The notes under the pieces are model-generated. The model made no database searches, had not been told where the DNA came from, and saw only the letters and a list, made by a program, of their open reading frames with translations. A stretch of 55,428 nt of DNA from positions 1 through 55,428 of the forward strand of contig NZ_JTCM02000037.1 of NCBI RefSeq assembly GCF_000817785.2. Direction: 5' to 3'. Shown here piece after piece: positions 35,182 through 44,379 of the stretch. This DNA is from Hassallia byssoidea VB512170 (GTDB lineage Bacteria; Cyanobacteriota; Cyanobacteriia; Cyanobacteriales; Nostocaceae). Position 1 is the first letter of the stretch; every line of letters starts with the position of its first letter. The position numbers and the translations under genes are program-made.

Positions 35182-35224
35182 AAAATTACCCTAGCTTGTC
35201 AGAATCGCAAGCCGGGGTAATTTT
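35182..35224. terminator. Bidirectional Rho-independent terminator-like hairpin
   Basis: AAAATTACCC (35182-35191) pairs exactly with GGGTAATTTT (35215-35224). GCTTG (35194-35198) and CAAGC (35208-35212) extend the stem inward, with a 2x2 internal loop and a 9-nt terminal loop. A-rich 5' and T-rich 3' ends fit a two-way terminator. It lies between the PNPOx gene and the truncated gene at 35274. The rest of the 34864-35273 gap shows no convincing gene; a plus-strand open frame at 34838-35107 lacks a ribosome binding site. Confidence 0.75.
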
Positions 35225-35273
35225 CTCAACTATAACAATTTAATTATTAAAATTTAATTTAGTAGGATTCTCA

Positions 35274-35768
35274 ATGATTAGCTTAATTAATTCCCCAGAC
35301 AGCACGACAAACTACACAGCAGCTATTAAAAGGCTGGCACGGGCAATTATGATGGCTGATGGAGAGTTTTCACTACTGTTAGCGTCCTGCGATGTCAAAA
35401 GGCAACAGCAAATAGTCAGCTGGTTAGAAGAATTTTCCTCAGCAGATATCCGAGAAGTCCTGATTCCACCTTGCGCTAAGACACTTTATACACCTTTAAC
35501 AGACGCGATCGGCACTACTTTTCCCGAAGCTTTGATAGTCAGAGGTTTAGAATCGGTGGTAGAAATTAATCAACTCATCATCTCTACCAATCTCATGCGA
35601 GATGAGTTTAGAAAACAGTTTCCCTTTCCAGTAGTGCTGTGGGTTAATGATGAAATTGTGCGAAAGCTAGTTTGGTTAGCGCCCGATCTGAAAGACTGGG
35701 CAGGTAGTACTATTAGATTTGATGCGCCAAATCATGAGTTTCTTGATCGTACAGCACGTTCTGCGTGA
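35274..35768 (+). CDS. Truncated N-terminal module of a large ATPase/TPR-type protein
   Basis: A 164-residue open frame starting MISLINSPDSTTNYTAAIKR. Its composition (LARAIMMADGEFSLLLASCD, FPEALIVRGLESVVEINQLI and VVLWVNDEIVRKLVWLAPDL) resembles the N-terminal region of large cyanobacterial AAA/TPR proteins, where the same WLAPDLKDWA..TIRFD stretch leads into a long repeat region. Here it stops at 35768, soon after that point. A coding remnant in another frame overlaps the end (35722-35874), so a deletion probably joined two genes. Treat as a gene fragment; expression is possible. Confidence 0.55.
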   Translation: MISLINSPDSTTNYTAAIKRLARAIMMADGEFSLLLASCDVKRQQQIVSWLEEFSSADIREVLIPPCAKTLYTPLTDAIGTTFPEALIVRGLESVVEINQLIISTNLMRDEFRKQFPFPVVLWVNDEIVRKLVWLAPDLKDWAGSTIRFDAPNHEFLDRTARSA

Positions 35769-35874
35769 TATCGTTAAAAAAGTCAATTTCCCGCTCGTTT
35801 GCAGCGAAGAGTGGATTGTCGAAGCGCCAAAATCACCCTTCCGGGTAAGTCAATTGGGTGATGTGATTTGGTAA
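35722..35874 (+). pseudogene. Out-of-frame C-terminal coding remnant
   Basis: In a frame shifted from the preceding fragment, 50 codons read MRQIMSFLIVQHVLRDIVKK, VNFPLVCSEEWIVEAPKSPF and RVSQLGDVIW before a TAA at 35872. The composition and its continuation past the upstream stop suggest the tail of another, deleted gene. I do not recognise the family. The remaining sequence to 36099 is AT-rich and shows no gene. Confidence 0.4.
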
Positions 35875-36099
35875 ATATAAATCTAATCTAAAAGTTAGGA
35901 ACTAATAGCCCGTATAGCGGTGTCTATCTTCACATGTACCACCGAAGAATGCCGTTAAGTTAATCCCAACTACTTCTATTGTGGGATAATATACTTTTTT
36001 ATCTTTATTCGCTAGGCGCGAACTTCTTTGATATTCAACTAGCGATTAATGATTAATGGCTAATAACTACTGATTAACCACTAACTTTTCACTCTAGCT

Positions 36100-37674
36100 A
36101 TGAAAACTATCCTTAAAATTTATCTTACCACAAATCAAGCACGAATTTTCACCGTTTTGATTTTGACTGGCTTTTTGTCGATTGGTAGCAATTTCACCCT
36201 CATCAAGAATGCTACCGCAACGCCTGCGAACCTAATGGCAGAAAGCACAAATGAATTCATTAAAGAAATGACAACAAACAATTTGCCGCGTCGAGTCGAA
36301 GCAGCGGTGCTGCGAGATGCATCAAAAAGATGGCAAATTTCCATCGAAGACCTGCAAATTGTTGAATCCACTCCCCGAACTTGGAATAATGGTTGCTTGG
36401 GAATATCTCAACCAGGTGAAATCTGCACCCAAGCGTTAGTTCCTGGTTGGAAGGTTGTGGTGTCTGACGGTAAACAAAAATGGGTTTATCACACTAATAG
36501 TAACGGACGTTTGTTACGAATAGCTTCTACTCATTCTAAGGGTAAAAAAGTAAAATTACCTTCTTCTCTCGAAAATGCTGTTCTCCAAGCTGCATCCCGA
36601 CGTTTGAATCTGCCGATTTCTCAATTAACTATCGTTCAGGCGAAACAGCGCACTTGGAATAACGGTTGTTTGAATCTAGCGCGTCCTGATGAGGGCTGTA
36701 CTCAAGCGATCGTTAACGGTTGGAAGGTTGTTGTAGGCGCAGTTGACCAAACTTTAGTTTATCATACCGATGCCTCTGGTTCTGCACTTCGGCTCAATGA
36801 AAAAAAGAGCGAAATTGCCGATAACGGAATTACACCTGTAATGATTCCCACAAGTGAGTTACCACCAGCTTTGAATAAGAATGTCATTTTTCGGCAAATC
36901 TCCAGTGGTGGGTTGTTTCCGAGAACCTACGAAACTGTATTGCTGAATGACGGACGCATCATTCGCTATGAAAAAGGTAAAGAAAACGATCTTGAACCTC
37001 AAGTTTGGCAGGTTTCTCCACAACAATTGAAAGAATTTCAAAAATTGTTAGAAAAACAGAAATTAAGTGAGTTGCGAAATCTGAGTTACCCAGCAACTCA
37101 AGGTTCTGCCGATTACATCACTTATACAATCACTACCTCTGATGGTACGATTCAGTATAATGATGTCTCACGAAATAACTTACCTGAAAATTTGCAGACA
37201 GTCGTCAAAGCTTGGAATGATATTCGCAATATTGCGATCGCTAACCCAATCCCCGATGAGATTAAACCTTTACCTATTCCTGTAAGCGAGTTACCACCAC
37301 AATTGGATCGCAATGTGGTTTTTCGACAAATTTCTAGCGGTGGCTTTATCGGCAAAACCTACGAAACTATTTTACTTAATGATGGGCGTTTGATGCAATA
37401 CCGCATCGGTGATGCGAATGATTCCGAGCGTCGAGTTTGGCGAATTTCTCAGCAAAAGGTGCGAGAGTTTCAACAAGTTCTCAAAGACCATAGATTCAAT
37501 GAATTTGAGAATCTAAGTTACCCAGCCACCAACGGTTCTGCTGATTATATCACATATACCGTCACCAGCGATGATACTACGGTTCGTTACAACGATATTT
37601 CTCAAAATAACCTACCCAAGAATTTACAGGCAGTTGTCAAAGCTTGGAATCAAATTCGCAAAAGTTATCAGTGA
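36100..37674 (+). CDS. Secreted protein with two duplicated domain pairs
   Basis: A 524-residue protein with a signal peptide (about 15-42, ARIFTVLILTGFLSIGSNFT). Two copies of an about 80-residue domain A follow (about 60-140 and 155-235); both contain RTWNNGCL, a CTQA stretch and GWKVVV..VYHT. Then two copies of an about 130-residue domain B appear (about 250-378 and 390-522); both contain ELPP..L..NV.FRQISSGG, TYE..LLNDGR, LSYPAT.GSADYITYT and a closing V..WN.IR. Domain A with its two Cys resembles modules seen in cyanobacterial secreted proteins. Function unknown. Its stop is two bases before a heptamer array. Confidence 0.8.
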   Translation: MKTILKIYLTTNQARIFTVLILTGFLSIGSNFTLIKNATATPANLMAESTNEFIKEMTTNNLPRRVEAAVLRDASKRWQISIEDLQIVESTPRTWNNGCLGISQPGEICTQALVPGWKVVVSDGKQKWVYHTNSNGRLLRIASTHSKGKKVKLPSSLENAVLQAASRRLNLPISQLTIVQAKQRTWNNGCLNLARPDEGCTQAIVNGWKVVVGAVDQTLVYHTDASGSALRLNEKKSEIADNGITPVMIPTSELPPALNKNVIFRQISSGGLFPRTYETVLLNDGRIIRYEKGKENDLEPQVWQVSPQQLKEFQKLLEKQKLSELRNLSYPATQGSADYITYTITTSDGTIQYNDVSRNNLPENLQTVVKAWNDIRNIAIANPIPDEIKPLPIPVSELPPQLDRNVVFRQISSGGFIGKTYETILLNDGRLMQYRIGDANDSERRVWRISQQKVREFQQVLKDHRFNEFENLSYPATNGSADYITYTVTSDDTTVRYNDISQNNLPKNLQAVVKAWNQIRKSYQ

Positions 37675-37676
37675 TT

Positions 37677-37868
37677 GGGCAATGGGCATTGGGCAATGGG
37701 CAATGGGCAATGGGCAATGGGCAATGGGCAATGGGCAATGGGCAATGGGCAATGGGAACGTGAGAATAAAGTCAAATCTTTTTCCCATGCCCCATGCCCC
37801 ATGCCCCATGCCCCATGCCCCATGCCCCATGCCCCATGCCCCATGCCCCATGCCCCATGCCCCATTAC
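37677..37868. repeat. Two facing heptanucleotide arrays (GGGCAAT and ATGCCCC)
   Basis: About eleven GGGCAAT units (37677-37755) and about twelve ATGCCCC units (37784-37866) flank a 28-bp spacer. Since ATGCCCC reads GGGGCAT on the other strand, the arrays form an imperfect inverted repeat. They begin right after the stop codon of the 36100 gene. This is an STRR-type repeat, a probable polymerase-slippage site. Confidence 0.9.
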
Positions 37869-38254
37869 CTAATAAATTAGTCCAGATTTGATAAATTTTT
37901 AGCTTGCCATCTTGATACTGAAGTTTAGACTAGTCAGGAGTGCAAAACTCCAAATATTTACGGCGATTGATGTATATCAAATATAAGCGCACTCACCCAA
38001 AACTTGAGCAGGGAATTTATAGTATATTTGAACTAAAAATGTCACAAGGGCAATTCCCGGATGCGATCGCCTACGGTGGGCAGAACGCCATTACTGACCA
38101 TTGGATGGAAACCCCTCGCGATTGCCTTGCCTTGCAATATCAGTAATTGGGTTTTAATTTCTAAAATAAAATTTTACTTGACAACTAGCTACGTCCTGCT
38201 CTCATCTGTAGTGCTAATATACAACCAAAAGTTAGCACTTACTACATACAGCCA
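37869..38254. other. Gap before the gamma-glutamylcyclotransferase gene
   Basis: Contains HIP1-rich sequence near 38060 and a TTGACA at 38178-38183 that could be a -35 box, with no good -10 at normal spacing. A short plus-strand frame (37940-38146) has no ribosome binding site and was not called. No RNA gene is seen. Confidence 0.4.
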
Positions 38255-38743
38255 ATGTTTTATTATTTTGCGTATGGATCTTGTATGTGTCCGGTGGATT
38301 TGAAGCGATCGCTTGGTGAAAACACTCATCTTTATGTCGTCGGTGCGGCAACGTTAAAAGCTTATAAACTGGGGTTTTATCGCTTTTCCCCGACGCGCAA
38401 ATGTGGGGTTTTGGATGTGGTCAAAGATGCAAAAGCTAGCGTGACCGGTGTACTTTATCAGCTACCTTGGCGATTGAGCGATCGCCTCGATTTAAGAGAA
38501 GATGTACCTCATGGCGGTTATCGGCAAGAATTGGTAGATATTCATTGCCAAAATCAAGTATATAAAGACGTTCGCACTTATGTAGTAGTTGAGAAGCTGA
38601 CAGCGGAAGTCGCGCCTAACGATTGGTATTTTAATATTGTTTTGCGGGGTGCTGTTACCTGCGGCTTACCAGAAGAATACTGCTGGAGTTTGTTTCATCA
38701 TATGCACCAATTACAGCAAAGCAAGCGATTTTTAGGAACTTAA
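38255..38743 (+). CDS. Gamma-glutamylcyclotransferase-like protein
   Basis: A 162-residue cytoplasmic protein of the GGCT/AIG2 fold. The N-terminal YYFAYGSCMCPVDLKRSL is the YGS substrate-binding loop; the VTGVLYQLPWRLSDRLDLRE region carries the conserved strand and a likely catalytic Glu. Enzymes of this fold release 5-oxoproline from gamma-glutamyl compounds. It precedes the selenium-binding-protein gene by 100 bp, with a structured repeat in between. Substrate uncertain. Confidence 0.85.
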   Translation: MFYYFAYGSCMCPVDLKRSLGENTHLYVVGAATLKAYKLGFYRFSPTRKCGVLDVVKDAKASVTGVLYQLPWRLSDRLDLREDVPHGGYRQELVDIHCQNQVYKDVRTYVVVEKLTAEVAPNDWYFNIVLRGAVTCGLPEEYCWSLFHHMHQLQQSKRFLGT

Positions 38744-38774
38744 TTTATATATAAGATAAACATAAATTATAAGC

Positions 38775-38824
38775 TCGTAGTACGCACTTTAGTGCGATTC
38801 TCAGCGCTGAAGCGCTGACTACGA
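38775..38824. repeat. Three-way-junction hairpin repeat
   Basis: TCGTAG (38775-38780) pairs with CTACGA (38819-38824). Inside lie two perfect hairpins: CGCACT/AGTGCG (38783-38796) and TCAGCGCT/AGCGCTGA (38801-38818). The second shares AGCGCTGAAGCGCT with the palindromes at 40197 and 48030, so this is a longer member of that family. It lies just upstream of the selenium-binding-protein gene. Confidence 0.8.
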
Positions 38825-38843
38825 AGAATCGAGGTATAAAAAG

Positions 38844-40196
38844 ATGACTCAAACTTGTTGCAGACCAGGCTACGCTTCCCCAGAAGCAGCGATCAAGGCA
38901 GAACCAGAAAAAATACTGTATACAGTTGCACTCTACACGGGTACGGGTATCGAGGAACCAGATTATCTAGCAACTGTAGATGTCGATCGCAATTCTCCAA
39001 CATATTCGCAGATTATTCATCGTCTGCCAATGCCTTATATTGGTGATGAGTTACATCACTTTGGCTGGAATGCTTGCAGTTCTTGTCATGGTGATGCAAG
39101 TAAATCGCGACGCTTTATGGTGATTCCCGGTCAACGGTCTAGCCGAATTTACATTGTAGATACAGCAGATCCGAAAGCACCAAAACTGCACAAAGTCATT
39201 GAACCCGAAGAAATTAAAGCAAAAACGAACTTAAGCGCCCCGCACACAGTACACTGCCTTGCAGATAGTAATATCATGATTTCTATGCTGGGCGACAGCG
39301 AGGGAAATGCACCCGGAGGCTTTTTGTTGCTGGATAAGAATTTTGACATTGCTGGACGCTGGGAAAACAAAGCCAAGGAAATGCGCTTTAATTATGACTT
39401 TTGGTATCAACCGCGTCATAACGTCATGGTAAGTAGCGAGTGGGGCGCACCGAAAACGTATTATCCTGGCTTTAATCTCAAAGATGTCACAGATGGAAAC
39501 TACGGTCATCAGTTGCATTTCTGGGATTGGTTGCAACACGAGATAATCCAAAGTGTAGACTTAGGCGAAGAAGGGTTAATTCCTTTAGAAGTGCGCTTTC
39601 ATCATCATCCTGATAGCACTCATGGCTTTGTCGGTGCAGCACTTAGCAGCAACGTTTGGCATTGGTACAAAAAGAACGATAATTGGCAAGTAGAGAAAGT
39701 AATTGATGTGCCATCGGTGGAAGTTTCCGGCTGGGAAATTCCCGTACCATCGTTGATTACTGATATCTTGATTTCAATGGACGATCGCTATCTTTATTTC
39801 TCCAATTGGCTGCATGGAGATATTCGCCAATATGATATCAGTGATTCTTTCCATCCTCAACTCGTCGGGCAGATTTGGTGCGGTGGTTTGTTAGGTAAAA
39901 GCCGCGAAGTTCAAGGTAACAAATTGGCTGGCGGACCGCAGATGTTGCAATTGAGTCTTGACGGTAAGCGGCTTTATGTGACAAATTCGCTGTTTAGCAC
40001 TTGGGATAATCAGTTTTATCCTGACTTGTCGAAAACAGGTTCATATTTGTTGCAGATTGACTGCGATACTGAAAACGGCGGATTGAAAATCAACGAAAAC
40101 TTCCACGTTGACTTTGGTAAAGAACCGAATGGTGCTTCTCGCGCCCATGAAATGCGTTATCCTGGGGGCGATTGCACCTCTGATATTTGGGTGTAG
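38844..40196 (+). CDS. Selenium-binding protein (SBP56) family / methanethiol-oxidase-like
   Basis: A 450-residue beta-propeller protein. The CSSCHGD motif (about 76-82), [40 protein letters not shown] and the closing [20 protein letters not shown] are typical of the family. Bacterial homologues oxidise methanethiol to formaldehyde, H2S and H2O2 using copper; the His-rich stretch ([11 protein letters not shown]) may bind metal. Transcribed on the plus strand, converging on lrtA with a long palindrome between them. Confidence 0.93.
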   Translation: MTQTCCRPGYASPEAAIKAEPEKILYTVALYTGTGIEEPDYLATVDVDRNSPTYSQIIHRLPMPYIGDELHHFGWNACSSCHGDASKSRRFMVIPGQRSSRIYIVDTADPKAPKLHKVIEPEEIKAKTNLSAPHTVHCLADSNIMISMLGDSEGNAPGGFLLLDKNFDIAGRWENKAKEMRFNYDFWYQPRHNVMVSSEWGAPKTYYPGFNLKDVTDGNYGHQLHFWDWLQHEIIQSVDLGEEGLIPLEVRFHHHPDSTHGFVGAALSSNVWHWYKKNDNWQVEKVIDVPSVEVSGWEIPVPSLITDILISMDDRYLYFSNWLHGDIRQYDISDSFHPQLVGQIWCGGLLGKSREVQGNKLAGGPQMLQLSLDGKRLYVTNSLFSTWDNQFYPDLSKTGSYLLQIDCDTENGGLKINENFHVDFGKEPNGASRAHEMRYPGGDCTSDIWV

Positions 40197-40232
40197 CGTA
40201 GTAAGCGCTTCAGCGCTGAAGCGCTTACTACG
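40197..40232. terminator. Perfect 18-bp palindrome between convergent genes
   Basis: CGTAGTAAGCGCTTCAGC (40197-40214) is followed at once by its exact reverse complement (40215-40232). It fills the 39-bp gap between the stops of the selenium-binding-protein and lrtA genes, so it probably ends both transcripts. No T-run is present. It is the same family as the hairpin at 48030, where two adjacent base pairs differ in a compensated way. Confidence 0.8.
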
Positions 40233-40235
40233 GGT

Positions 40236-40886
40236 TTACGACTTATGCTGTGACTTTTCCGGCATGACGATATTATTAGATGTGGCTTTACCGTTTTTAC
40301 CGTTGGTGTGTCCGTTATTATTGCGGGGATGGATTACACCATAGCCCCCGTGATTGCGTTCGTAAATGACATTAATTTCATCGGTTTCGCTATTGTGGAA
40401 CATATAAAAGTCGTGTCCCACCAGTTGCAATTGTTCTAAAGCTTCGTCAACTGTCATTGGCGGCATGGAAAAATATTTAGTACGAACAACTTCTGAGGGT
40501 AATTCCGGAGTGCGATCGCCAATTAAATCTGTAACTACCTCTGGTTGCACTACTCCTTCTATCGTTACTTGAGCATTAGTTTTCTTATCTTGACGCCGTT
40601 CTTTGTATTTTCGCAGTTGACGGGCAATTTTATCTGCCACTAAATCAATACTGGCGTACAAGTTCTCGCTGCTTTCCTCGGCACGGATGACGCTACCATT
40701 TGCATAAATAGTCACTTCAGCCGATTGTTTAGTATTATTTCGGGGATTGCGAGCAACACTAAGGTGAACATCCACTTCGTTTGTTAAGTTTTGAAAATGA
40801 CTTGCTGCCTTTTCAATTTTTTGATGCACATACTCCCGAATTCCATCGGTGATTTCGATATTTTTGCCGTGGATGACAAGCTTCAT
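40236..40886 (-). CDS. lrtA: Long-form ribosome hibernation promoting factor (LrtA)
   Basis: About 216 residues. The N-terminal HPF domain ([20 protein letters not shown] to RKYKERR, about 1-105) binds the 30S decoding region, and the C-terminal dimerisation domain ([40 protein letters not shown]) makes 100S ribosome dimers. I chose the ATG at 40886, preceded by GGGAG; the frame continues to 40904. The homologue in Synechococcus is light-repressed, so dark-induced control is plausible. It is preceded by a long upstream region, consistent with regulation through the leader. Confidence 0.93.
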   Translation of the reverse strand: MKLVIHGKNIEITDGIREYVHQKIEKAASHFQNLTNEVDVHLSVARNPRNNTKQSAEVTIYANGSVIRAEESSENLYASIDLVADKIARQLRKYKERRQDKKTNAQVTIEGVVQPEVVTDLIGDRTPELPSEVVRTKYFSMPPMTVDEALEQLQLVGHDFYMFHNSETDEINVIYERNHGGYGVIHPRNNNGHTNGKNGKATSNNIVMPEKSQHKS

Positions 40887-41197
40887 CTTATATCTCCCGC
40901 TCAATGTTTGATGTGTATTTGGTTTGTTTGAAAGGAAATGACACTAAGGTTTATCACTAACGCCAAAATAAATTGTGAACAGAATCGTACAGAGCGTTCT
41001 TTTTTTTCGTGGCGTGATGATTATTGCAGAGAATTCCTCCGAACACCATTGAGGTTATATATTCAAGCTAGCACTTTGTATTTTCCAAAGTAGAAACCCT
41101 TGACTTTCCTTTAAAATCCTTTGCAAAGCTTGACAATTGTTGACTTTACATTGTGTATTTAAACACTTTTTACGTACTATCTCAGTTGATTTTTGGC

Positions 41198-41869
41198 ATG
41201 AACCGTAGTAATCCTCAGCCATATAACCGTTGTTTGGTATATAACCAAGCATTGATGGGATACTCAGATGCTTTAGTGTGGCAGCGATCGCTTTTAAATG
41301 AACGCACATCAAACCCGAATCTCGATGACGTGTTAATATTGCTGGAGCATCCACCCGTCTACACTTTGGGACAGGGAGCCACAACAGAATTTCTCAAAGA
41401 TATTGACAAAAGCACGCATGATGTGCATCGAGTCGAAAGAGGCGGCGAAGTTACTTACCATTGTCCCGGTCAATTGGTAGGGTATCCAATTTTAAATCTC
41501 CAACGTTATTGCAAAGACTTGCACTGGTATCTGCGACAACTTGAATCCGTATTAATTCGCGTATTGGCAGTTTATGGATTGCAGGGCGATCGCGTTCCCG
41601 GTTTCACTGGTGTTTGGTTAGAAGGGCGTAAAGTAGCCGCCATTGGCATTAAAGTTAGCCGTTGGATTACTATGCACGGCTTTGCGTTAAACGTTTGTCC
41701 GGATCTGACAGGCTTTGAGCGGATTGTACCTTGCGGCATTGCTGATAAACCTGTAGGCAGTTTAGCTCAATACATTCCTGGTATAACTTGTCAAGAAATA
41801 CGCTCTTGTGTGGCAAAATGTTTTGCAGAAGTATTTAATGTGGAATTGATAGAAGCAGAGCATCCATGA
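41198..41869 (+). CDS. lipB: Octanoyltransferase (lipoyl biosynthesis)
   Basis: Transfers octanoyl groups from acyl carrier protein to lipoyl domains. The [18 protein letters not shown] motif (about 75-92), [19 protein letters not shown] (Lys) and the catalytic Cys in IVPCGI are present. I chose the ATG at 41198 ([10 protein letters not shown]); an earlier one at 41153 gives 15 extra, unfamiliar residues. The about 290-bp spacer with lrtA should hold both promoters. Confidence 0.95.
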   Translation: MNRSNPQPYNRCLVYNQALMGYSDALVWQRSLLNERTSNPNLDDVLILLEHPPVYTLGQGATTEFLKDIDKSTHDVHRVERGGEVTYHCPGQLVGYPILNLQRYCKDLHWYLRQLESVLIRVLAVYGLQGDRVPGFTGVWLEGRKVAAIGIKVSRWITMHGFALNVCPDLTGFERIVPCGIADKPVGSLAQYIPGITCQEIRSCVAKCFAEVFNVELIEAEHP

Positions 41870-41888
41870 CAAGTTAAACTAGCGTACA

Positions 41889-42689
41889 TTATTGGGCTGA
41901 CCCAGGCTCACTGAGCTTGCGGTGCATTTCGGCATTGACTGTATCAGGCAAGACCTTGCTTACCGCGCCCTGAAGCTTCGTCTTGAGCGAACCTGCGATA
42001 ATATCGTCCTTACCTGCCATCAGTGCCTCGAAACCTTGCTTGGCAACTTCTGCTGGGTCATCCTTTTTATCCGTGCCCACTTTAGTGTCGTCCATCCCTG
42101 CACGGTGGAAGAAGTTGGTTTCGGTGGGTCCTGGCATCAGCGCGGTGACGGTGACACCTGTATCCTTCAATTCGCTGCGTAATGATTCTGAGAACGAATG
42201 CAGAAACGCTTTGGATGCTGCGTAGACTGCCTCAAACGGTCCGGGCATCAAGGCAGCGATAGATGAGGTGAACAAAATGCGACCTTTGCCGCGCTCAACC
42301 ATATCCTTCACTACCCGTTTGGCGAGATGGACAGAGGACACGACGTTCAGGTTGATGAGATTAAGCTCGTCCTTCAAGTCAGTTTCGCGGGCAAAGTCGC
42401 CGCCAACACCGACACCCGCGTTGATAGCGATCGCATCAAGGGGTCGGTTAGTTGCCTTAATCTTGTTGTAGAGCGTCTCAACACCATCATAGGTGGCAAG
42501 ATCGGCTTGCACCGTCTCTACCTTGACACCCAGCTCAACAAAGGCTTGAGCTGCTTCGTTGATGCCAGGTCCTGTGGACGTGACGAGGAGATCGAAGCCG
42601 TTTTGGGCAAACTGTTTGGCGAGTTCGTAGCCAATACCGTTAGATGCACCTGTCACGACAGCCAGGGGTCGGGCTAATGAATTGTCCAT
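41889..42689 (-). CDS. Short-chain dehydrogenase/reductase
   Basis: A 266-residue classical SDR. The cofactor motif is TGASNGIGYELAKQF (about 12-26), NAGVGVGGDF follows, and the catalytic Ser, Tyr and Lys are in LFTSSIAALMPGPF and YAASKAFLHSF. Start chosen at the ATG at 42689 (MDNSLARPL): the frame is open to 42899, but the upstream part runs through an interspersed repeat. Substrate unknown. It has higher GC content than its neighbours, which may indicate transfer. Converges on lipB with a 19-bp gap. Confidence 0.9.
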   Translation of the reverse strand: MDNSLARPLAVVTGASNGIGYELAKQFAQNGFDLLVTSTGPGINEAAQAFVELGVKVETVQADLATYDGVETLYNKIKATNRPLDAIAINAGVGVGGDFARETDLKDELNLINLNVVSSVHLAKRVVKDMVERGKGRILFTSSIAALMPGPFEAVYAASKAFLHSFSESLRSELKDTGVTVTALMPGPTETNFFHRAGMDDTKVGTDKKDDPAEVAKQGFEALMAGKDDIIAGSLKTKLQGAVSKVLPDTVNAEMHRKLSEPGSAQ

Positions 42690-42734
42690 AACTGTTAAAA
42701 CGCTATATGTGAATGTTCCACGCTTGGAAAGCAA

Positions 42735-42787
42735 GCCAGTTGCACGCGGCTGTGCTACAACGGAGGGAACCTCCGCAACGCACTGGC
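42735..42787. repeat. Interspersed palindromic repeat upstream of the SDR gene
   Basis: GCCAGTTGCACGCGGCTGTG with CTACAACGGAGGGAACC and CGCAACGCACTGGC repeats the dispersed unit at 14205, 17869, 31378 and 44400. It lies in the likely SDR promoter region and creates a false N-terminal extension. Confidence 0.75.
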
Positions 42788-43301
42788 TCTTCAACAGAAG
42801 TTTACCCTCCTGTGAAACGATGCCTGCTTTCCTTTGAAAGCCTTTGAGTCGTGACTTCATGCGAAAGCACGGCACTGGCTCGATACTTCCAACCGTCACA
42901 ATCGTAAGGAGTCAACAGTATGATTGCGTCTTTCTAAAGAAGTATCGTTACTCTCAATAAAAGATGTTGCGGAAACTGTACAACGATCGCGTTACATAGT
43001 ATTCTTGTACTATTGTTTATCTGGTTTACATGCTCGTTTGCGATCGCTTGATCATGCACAGGCGATCGCTTTCATTCAATTGGGAATGGGGAATTGGGAA
43101 TGGGTAATTAAATATGGATTTTAGACTTGTTTTCGCAACGGATGTAAAGTTTTTCCGGTTGGAGTAAGTAAAGCTGGCAATTATGTGATAAATAAGACCA
43201 CCTCTGGTTTAGGACTAGGGCTGGGGTTGTAAAAGCTAGAATGTGTTATTTGTAAGCCGTGACAACTAATATGTAAGCACAACTCAACCAAAAGAACTTA
43301 T
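42788..43301. other. Gap before the 43302 gene
   Basis: AT-rich, with HIP1 sites and a short GGGAATG repeat at about 43080. Small open frames (e.g. 42924-43124) have no coding support. No RNA gene or clear hairpin was seen. Confidence 0.4.
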
Positions 43302-43502
43302 GTGAATTATTCAACGAATCCAGAGGTATATGCTTCACTGTTAATGGCTATGAAAGAACGTGACTGGAAAGCAATGGTAGAATTGTTTGACAGAGAAGAC
43401 GGTGATGAAATTGAAGCTGATATTAATAGTAAATTGCGGACGGTAATACCCGAACCGTGTTGGGAAGATGACACCTTTGACTTTTTGCGGGAATATCTTT
43501 AA
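43302..43502 (+). CDS. Small acidic conserved hypothetical protein
   Basis: A 66-residue acidic protein starting at a GTG (read MNYSTNPEVYASLLMAMKER) and ending WEDDTFDFLREYL. A later ATG at 43344 is an alternative start. The amphipathic helical character and length suggest a real gene, but I do not recognise the family. No upstream Shine-Dalgarno is strong. It lies between the SDR gene and an ABC transporter cluster, convergent with glnQ. Confidence 0.6.
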   Translation: MNYSTNPEVYASLLMAMKERDWKAMVELFDREDGDEIEADINSKLRTVIPEPCWEDDTFDFLREYL

Positions 43503-43548
43503 AAAGTGTTAGTTGTTAGTGGTAAGTTGGAGCGTGGATAGGTAATTT

Positions 43549-44310
43549 CTAAACGGCGTTGAGACGACTGAGGAAGGTACGCAACCTCGTGCTTTGAGGA
43601 TGCGAGATTACCTGAAAAGCTGGTCCTTGTTCGGCGACAATACCTTGATCCATAAATATCACCCGATGCGCGGCTTCTCGCGCAAACTGCATTTCATGAG
43701 TGACAACTACCATTGTCATTCCTTCGGCTGCTAGTTGCTGCATGACTTGCAATACTTCACCGACAAGTTCTGGATCTAAGGCGCTGGTGGGTTCATCAAA
43801 TAGGATAATCTGAGGATTCATGCACAAACTACGAGCGATCGCTACTCGTTGTTTTTGTCCACCTGAAAGTTGTTCGGGATATGCAGATGCTTTATCAAAA
43901 AGTCCAACTTTTTCTAGATACAACCCCGCTAGTTGAGCGCTTTCTTTCGGTGTTTTCCCTAAGACTTTGCGCGGAGCTAGTGTCAAATTTTCTAACACTG
44001 ACAGATGGGGAAATAAATTAAATTGCTGGAAAACCATGCCTACCTGCGTCCGCAGTTGTCGCAGTTGGCGATTACTGAATTTTTTAGTGTGTATTTCAAT
44101 ACCATTAACTGTTAGATGCCCTGCATTAATCGTTTCTAAACGATTGAAGCAGCGTAGTAAAGTACTTTTACCACAACCAGAGGAGCCAATAATTGCTACA
44201 ACTTCGCCTCGGTTGATTTCGCCGCTGATTCCTTTGAGAACTTTGAGGGAACCAAAGTTTTTCTCGATGTTGTCAAAAGTGATGGCGGGGATGGAATTAT
44301 TCATTTCCAA
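43549..44310 (-). CDS. glnQ: Polar amino-acid ABC transporter ATPase (GlnQ-type)
   Basis: A 253-residue ABC ATPase. Walker A is GSSGCGKST (about 38-46), the Q-loop is [10 protein letters not shown], the signature is [10 protein letters not shown] and Walker B is [11 protein letters not shown]; the H-loop His is in [23 protein letters not shown] is typical of the glutamine/polar amino-acid group. It lies divergent from the solute-binding/permease fusion at 44475, with which it should form the transporter. Confidence 0.93.
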   Translation of the reverse strand: MEMNNSIPAITFDNIEKNFGSLKVLKGISGEINRGEVVAIIGSSGCGKSTLLRCFNRLETINAGHLTVNGIEIHTKKFSNRQLRQLRTQVGMVFQQFNLFPHLSVLENLTLAPRKVLGKTPKESAQLAGLYLEKVGLFDKASAYPEQLSGGQKQRVAIARSLCMNPQIILFDEPTSALDPELVGEVLQVMQQLAAEGMTMVVVTHEMQFAREAAHRVIFMDQGIVAEQGPAFQVISHPQSTRLRTFLSRLNAV

Positions 44311-44379
44311 ATGTCAACTACATTACAGGTAATCTGGTTTTAGTTTAGATGATTGTTGGTTAAAGCTAATTTTATTTAA

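Noticed and set aside
37784-37866. Possible CRISPR-like array
   Set aside because: A 7-bp unit without spacers is a short tandem repeat, not a CRISPR array.
37940-38146. 68-residue frame upstream of the cyclotransferase
   Set aside because: GTG start without a ribosome binding site; composition does not look coding.
42788-43301. tRNA or small RNA in the gap
   Set aside because: No T-arm consensus or stable fold was seen on reading either strand.
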